NCBI GenBank assembly: GCA_007922305.1
Contig: ML677343.1
Coordinates: 29,021,915-29,085,914 of the forward strand
Origin: Dermatemys mawii
Lineage: Eukaryota > Chordata > Testudines > Dermatemydidae
Reading direction: 5' to 3'
Length of the DNA stretch: 64,000 bases
Numbering within the stretch: the first letter of the stretch is position 1; each line of letters begins with the position of its first letter. The position numbers and the translations under genes are program-made. The notes under the pieces were generated by a model that made no database searches, had not been told where the DNA came from, and saw only the letters and a list, made by a program, of their open reading frames with translations. Positions 61,961 to 64,000 of this stretch are shown here, piece by piece.

Positions 61961-62560
61961 GTGGGGCACAGGACGGGCGGGAGGGGGGCGCAGAGCACGG
62001 CGGTGGGGACAGGAGCACGAGCTGGGGGGCAGAGCAAGGCGGGGGGAGGGGCTGCAGGCGGGCGGGGCGGAAGCCGGGAGGGTCCCTGGGGGTGGCCCTC
62101 GGGCGCGGTACCGCCCCGGCCCCGCACTTACCGCAGCCGGGCCCTCAGCGCCGGGCCCCCGGCGGCTCAGAGAGCAGCGCGGAGCCCGGCCCCCCGGTCC
62201 TGCTGGCGCGGGGCGGCACGCGCCAGGCCCGAGCCCATCCCGGCGGGCTCTGCGGGCAGCGACAGCGCGGAGCCGGGCAACAGGCTCGGCGAATCCCGGA
62301 AACCAGGAGAGAAGGCGGCGCGGCCCCGCACCGGAAGCGAGAGTCCCCGCATTGCGCCTGCGCCCCGGCCGCGCGGAGCTCGCGGGAAGACGCACGCGTA
62401 GTGCGGCCCGTTGCCTTCCAGCAGCGCCTCGGAAGTGCGCGCGCGCCCCCTGGCCGGCTTGTGTAGCGGCGTGCGCACGCCACCAGCGGCTGCGAGAGGC
62501 CGGAGTTAGGCAGTGCGCATGCGCCCCAGCTGCCCAGTCTAAGTAGCCGGATCTAGATAC
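61960..62560 (-). promoter_or_regulatory. ZDHHC7: CpG-island promoter of ZDHHC7
   Basis: Very high GC with frequent CpG, in contrast to the AT-rich introns. It contains an ETS-type ACCGGAAG (about 62330) and NRF1-like palindromes such as GCGCATGCGCC (about 62515-62526). There is no TATA box at an obvious position. This is typical of a broadly expressed gene. A divergent plus-strand transcript is possible but unsupported. Confidence 0.65.
62132..62480 (-). other. ZDHHC7: ZDHHC7 5'UTR exon 1 and core promoter
   Basis: The minus strand shows a consensus donor GCG|gtaagt at 62132/62131 inside a CpG island. The upstream limit is unknown; transcription probably starts somewhere between about 62300 and 62480. 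Confidence 0.55.
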
Positions 62561-63849
62561 AAAAGCTTGAGCGGCTCTAGCTCCTCAGGCGCTGTGGGCG
62601 GGGCCCCACTCCTATGCATCCGCACCGCCCCCCTGCACTCACTGGGCAACCAGCCTGGTAGGAGTTTGGCTAGATACCCCCGCTCCTTCTACCTGTGCCA
62701 ATGTTACTTCCATTCCAGCCCTAACATGATCATCAACCTCAACGCCCAGGGACATAGTTCAGTTCCAGCCAAACCATCCCCATGCTGAGACCACCCCTCT
62801 GCGACAGCTAAGCCTGCCCAGATTATTGGCTAGTACCTTATCCGCTATTGTCCCTCTTCCATCACAGGGGTACCATGAAACTGTCCAATACCATACAAGG
62901 TGACCCAGCTTGTTACATTCAGTGGTCAAAGGATCCATTTAAAATTCTGTAGGTTCTAGCAGCGAGCACTCCTGCATCTGCCCTCCCACCCATCCACACT
63001 ACAAGGCAGCTGCTGGGGTTAAAATCAAGTGCAAAATGCTGAGATAGATGAGTCCCTCTGCTAATACAGATTGGGAAACAGAACCCAACCAAAGAGATAG
63101 ATATTTATGCAGCATGCTTGTCACAACTGCTGTTTCATTCAGCTTCAGGAAGCTGATACAGGGTTGAAAAGGTGAATTGGTGGTCTCTATGTTGCTGATG
63201 TTTAGCATCAACTAACATGCCAGCTGGTTAGAGTTACTTTCTTATAGCTATCAGATTTTAGATATTACCTGTTGCTGGACTCCTGTTCCACAGTGGGAAC
63301 TGTGTAGGAAGCACAGACTGATTTGTCAGGCATGATGGCATTGCAGAACCAGAGACCAGCAACTTATAGGTGCAGCAGCAGCTAGTGCAGGGGAAAAAAG
63401 CAAACCAACAGTACCACTTCTTCCTTTCTTTCAGCTTTTTGATGCTAGCTCCTTCTTTTGGAACTTCTCTCAGCAGCTTCTAGGCAAATCAGAATGTGTC
63501 ACTCACTTCTGAAGTTGCTGGTGTGACAGATGAGGAGGCGTTCTGTAACAATCCAGCAACACGGAGATGTGGTACTTTTATGAAAACGCTATGTGACCTG
63601 GTCAGTGAAGTGAAGTTGTTGCATATTAGCATACTGACCTTGCTTTGTAGGGTGCTATGGGAAAAAACAAGCAGTAAAATAACACAATATCTATCGAAAA
63701 GGAACTTCCCAGCTAATACCCCTGGGGGAAGCAGTTACGGGACAATGGCATCCTTCCATGGTCCAGGCCAAAGTGACATAGCTGTCCTGCCAGTGCTGGG
63801 AACTAAGATGAAAGACTATAAACAGTTAAAAAAGGGTACCCCGAAGTCA
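62561..63849. other. Upstream flank of ZDHHC7, no gene recognised
   Basis: Sequence between the CpG island and the Penelope-like element. Open frames here show no family motif. Confidence 0.55.
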
Positions 63850-64000
63850 TAGGCACACCATCAGGTGCTCATTCACCTGCACATCTACCAATGTGATATA
63901 TGCCATCATGTGCCAGCAATGCCCCTCTGCCATGTACATTGGCCAAACCAGACAGTCTCTACACAAAAGAATAAATGGACATAAATCTGACATCAGGAAT
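63850..64000 (+). mobile_element. Penelope-like retroelement, GIY-YIG endonuclease domain (cut by window end)
   Basis: An open frame reads CSFTCTSTNVIYAIMCQQC, then MYIGQTRQSLHKRINGH. The VIYAI...YIGQT pair is the GIY-YIG core, and the CxFxC...CxxC pattern before it is typical of Penelope endonucleases. The element runs out of the window in the 3' direction. The upstream reverse transcriptase is absent, so it is 5'-truncated. Confidence 0.8.

Larger units (their letters stand above)
54647..62131 (-). other. ZDHHC7: ZDHHC7 first intron
   Basis: About 7.5 kb. Contains the TIR element at 56978-57270, a Penelope tail at 59331-59452, the possible plus-strand terminal exon at 60966-61114 and a purine-rich tract at 61515-61960. 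The rest shows nothing. Confidence 0.55.

Noticed and set aside
61397..62546. Very long open frames on both strands (332 and 343 codons)
   Set aside because: They overlap each other on opposite strands, consist of low-complexity Pro/Ser/Leu or Gly/Arg runs and coincide with a purine-rich tract and CpG island. No domain is recognisable and no splice pattern is needed.
63496..63852. 118-codon plus-strand frame before the Penelope segment
   Set aside because: No recognisable domain, and it is not in frame continuity with the GIY-YIG peptide. It could be decayed repeat sequence, but nothing supports a gene.

Overview
The window is vertebrate nuclear DNA, most likely from a cryptodiran turtle. 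Coding sequence is split into short exons with GT-AG borders. The interspersed repeats are those I associate with turtles: CR1 ends with a terminal ATTCTATGA motif, Penelope-like tails containing the AAGCTTTCGTGGGCT motif and its complement, MIR/L2 relics, hAT-type hairpin elements, a DIRS-like relic and an ERV-type solo LTR. The species call rests on remembered repeat families, not on a search.

Two protein genes are clear and they converge tail to tail. On the plus strand, seven exons between 17019 and 29658 encode the linker, the complete ligand-binding domain and the C-terminal tail of an HNF4-family nuclear receptor. It is probably HNF4-beta, the paralogue absent from mammals. Its DNA-binding-domain exons were not found in bases 1-17018 and probably lie upstream of the window. 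On the minus strand, six coding exons between 51020 and 35393 encode a complete 305-residue DHHC palmitoyltransferase, ZDHHC7. Two 5' untranslated exons (54565-54646, and one whose donor is at 62132) lead back to a CpG-rich promoter near 62.1-62.5 kb.

Layout: 1-17 kb is a repeat-rich intron or upstream region of the receptor gene; 17-30.9 kb is the receptor gene and its 3'UTR; 31-33.3 kb is the gap between the convergent genes, with a small hAT element; 33.3-62.5 kb is ZDHHC7 with large introns holding a DIRS-like relic, a Penelope tail, a solo LTR and a CR1 fragment; 62.5-64 kb is upstream sequence ending inside a Penelope-like GIY-YIG endonuclease domain. A possible terminal exon of an unrecognised plus-strand gene (60966-61114, poly(A) signal 11 bases after the stop) lies inside ZDHHC7 intron 1.

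The two genes show no shared pathway: one product is a nuclear transcription factor, the other a Golgi-type membrane enzyme. No bacterial operons, CRISPR arrays, tRNA or rRNA genes were seen. Most long open frames in GC-rich or purine-rich stretches are not genes.
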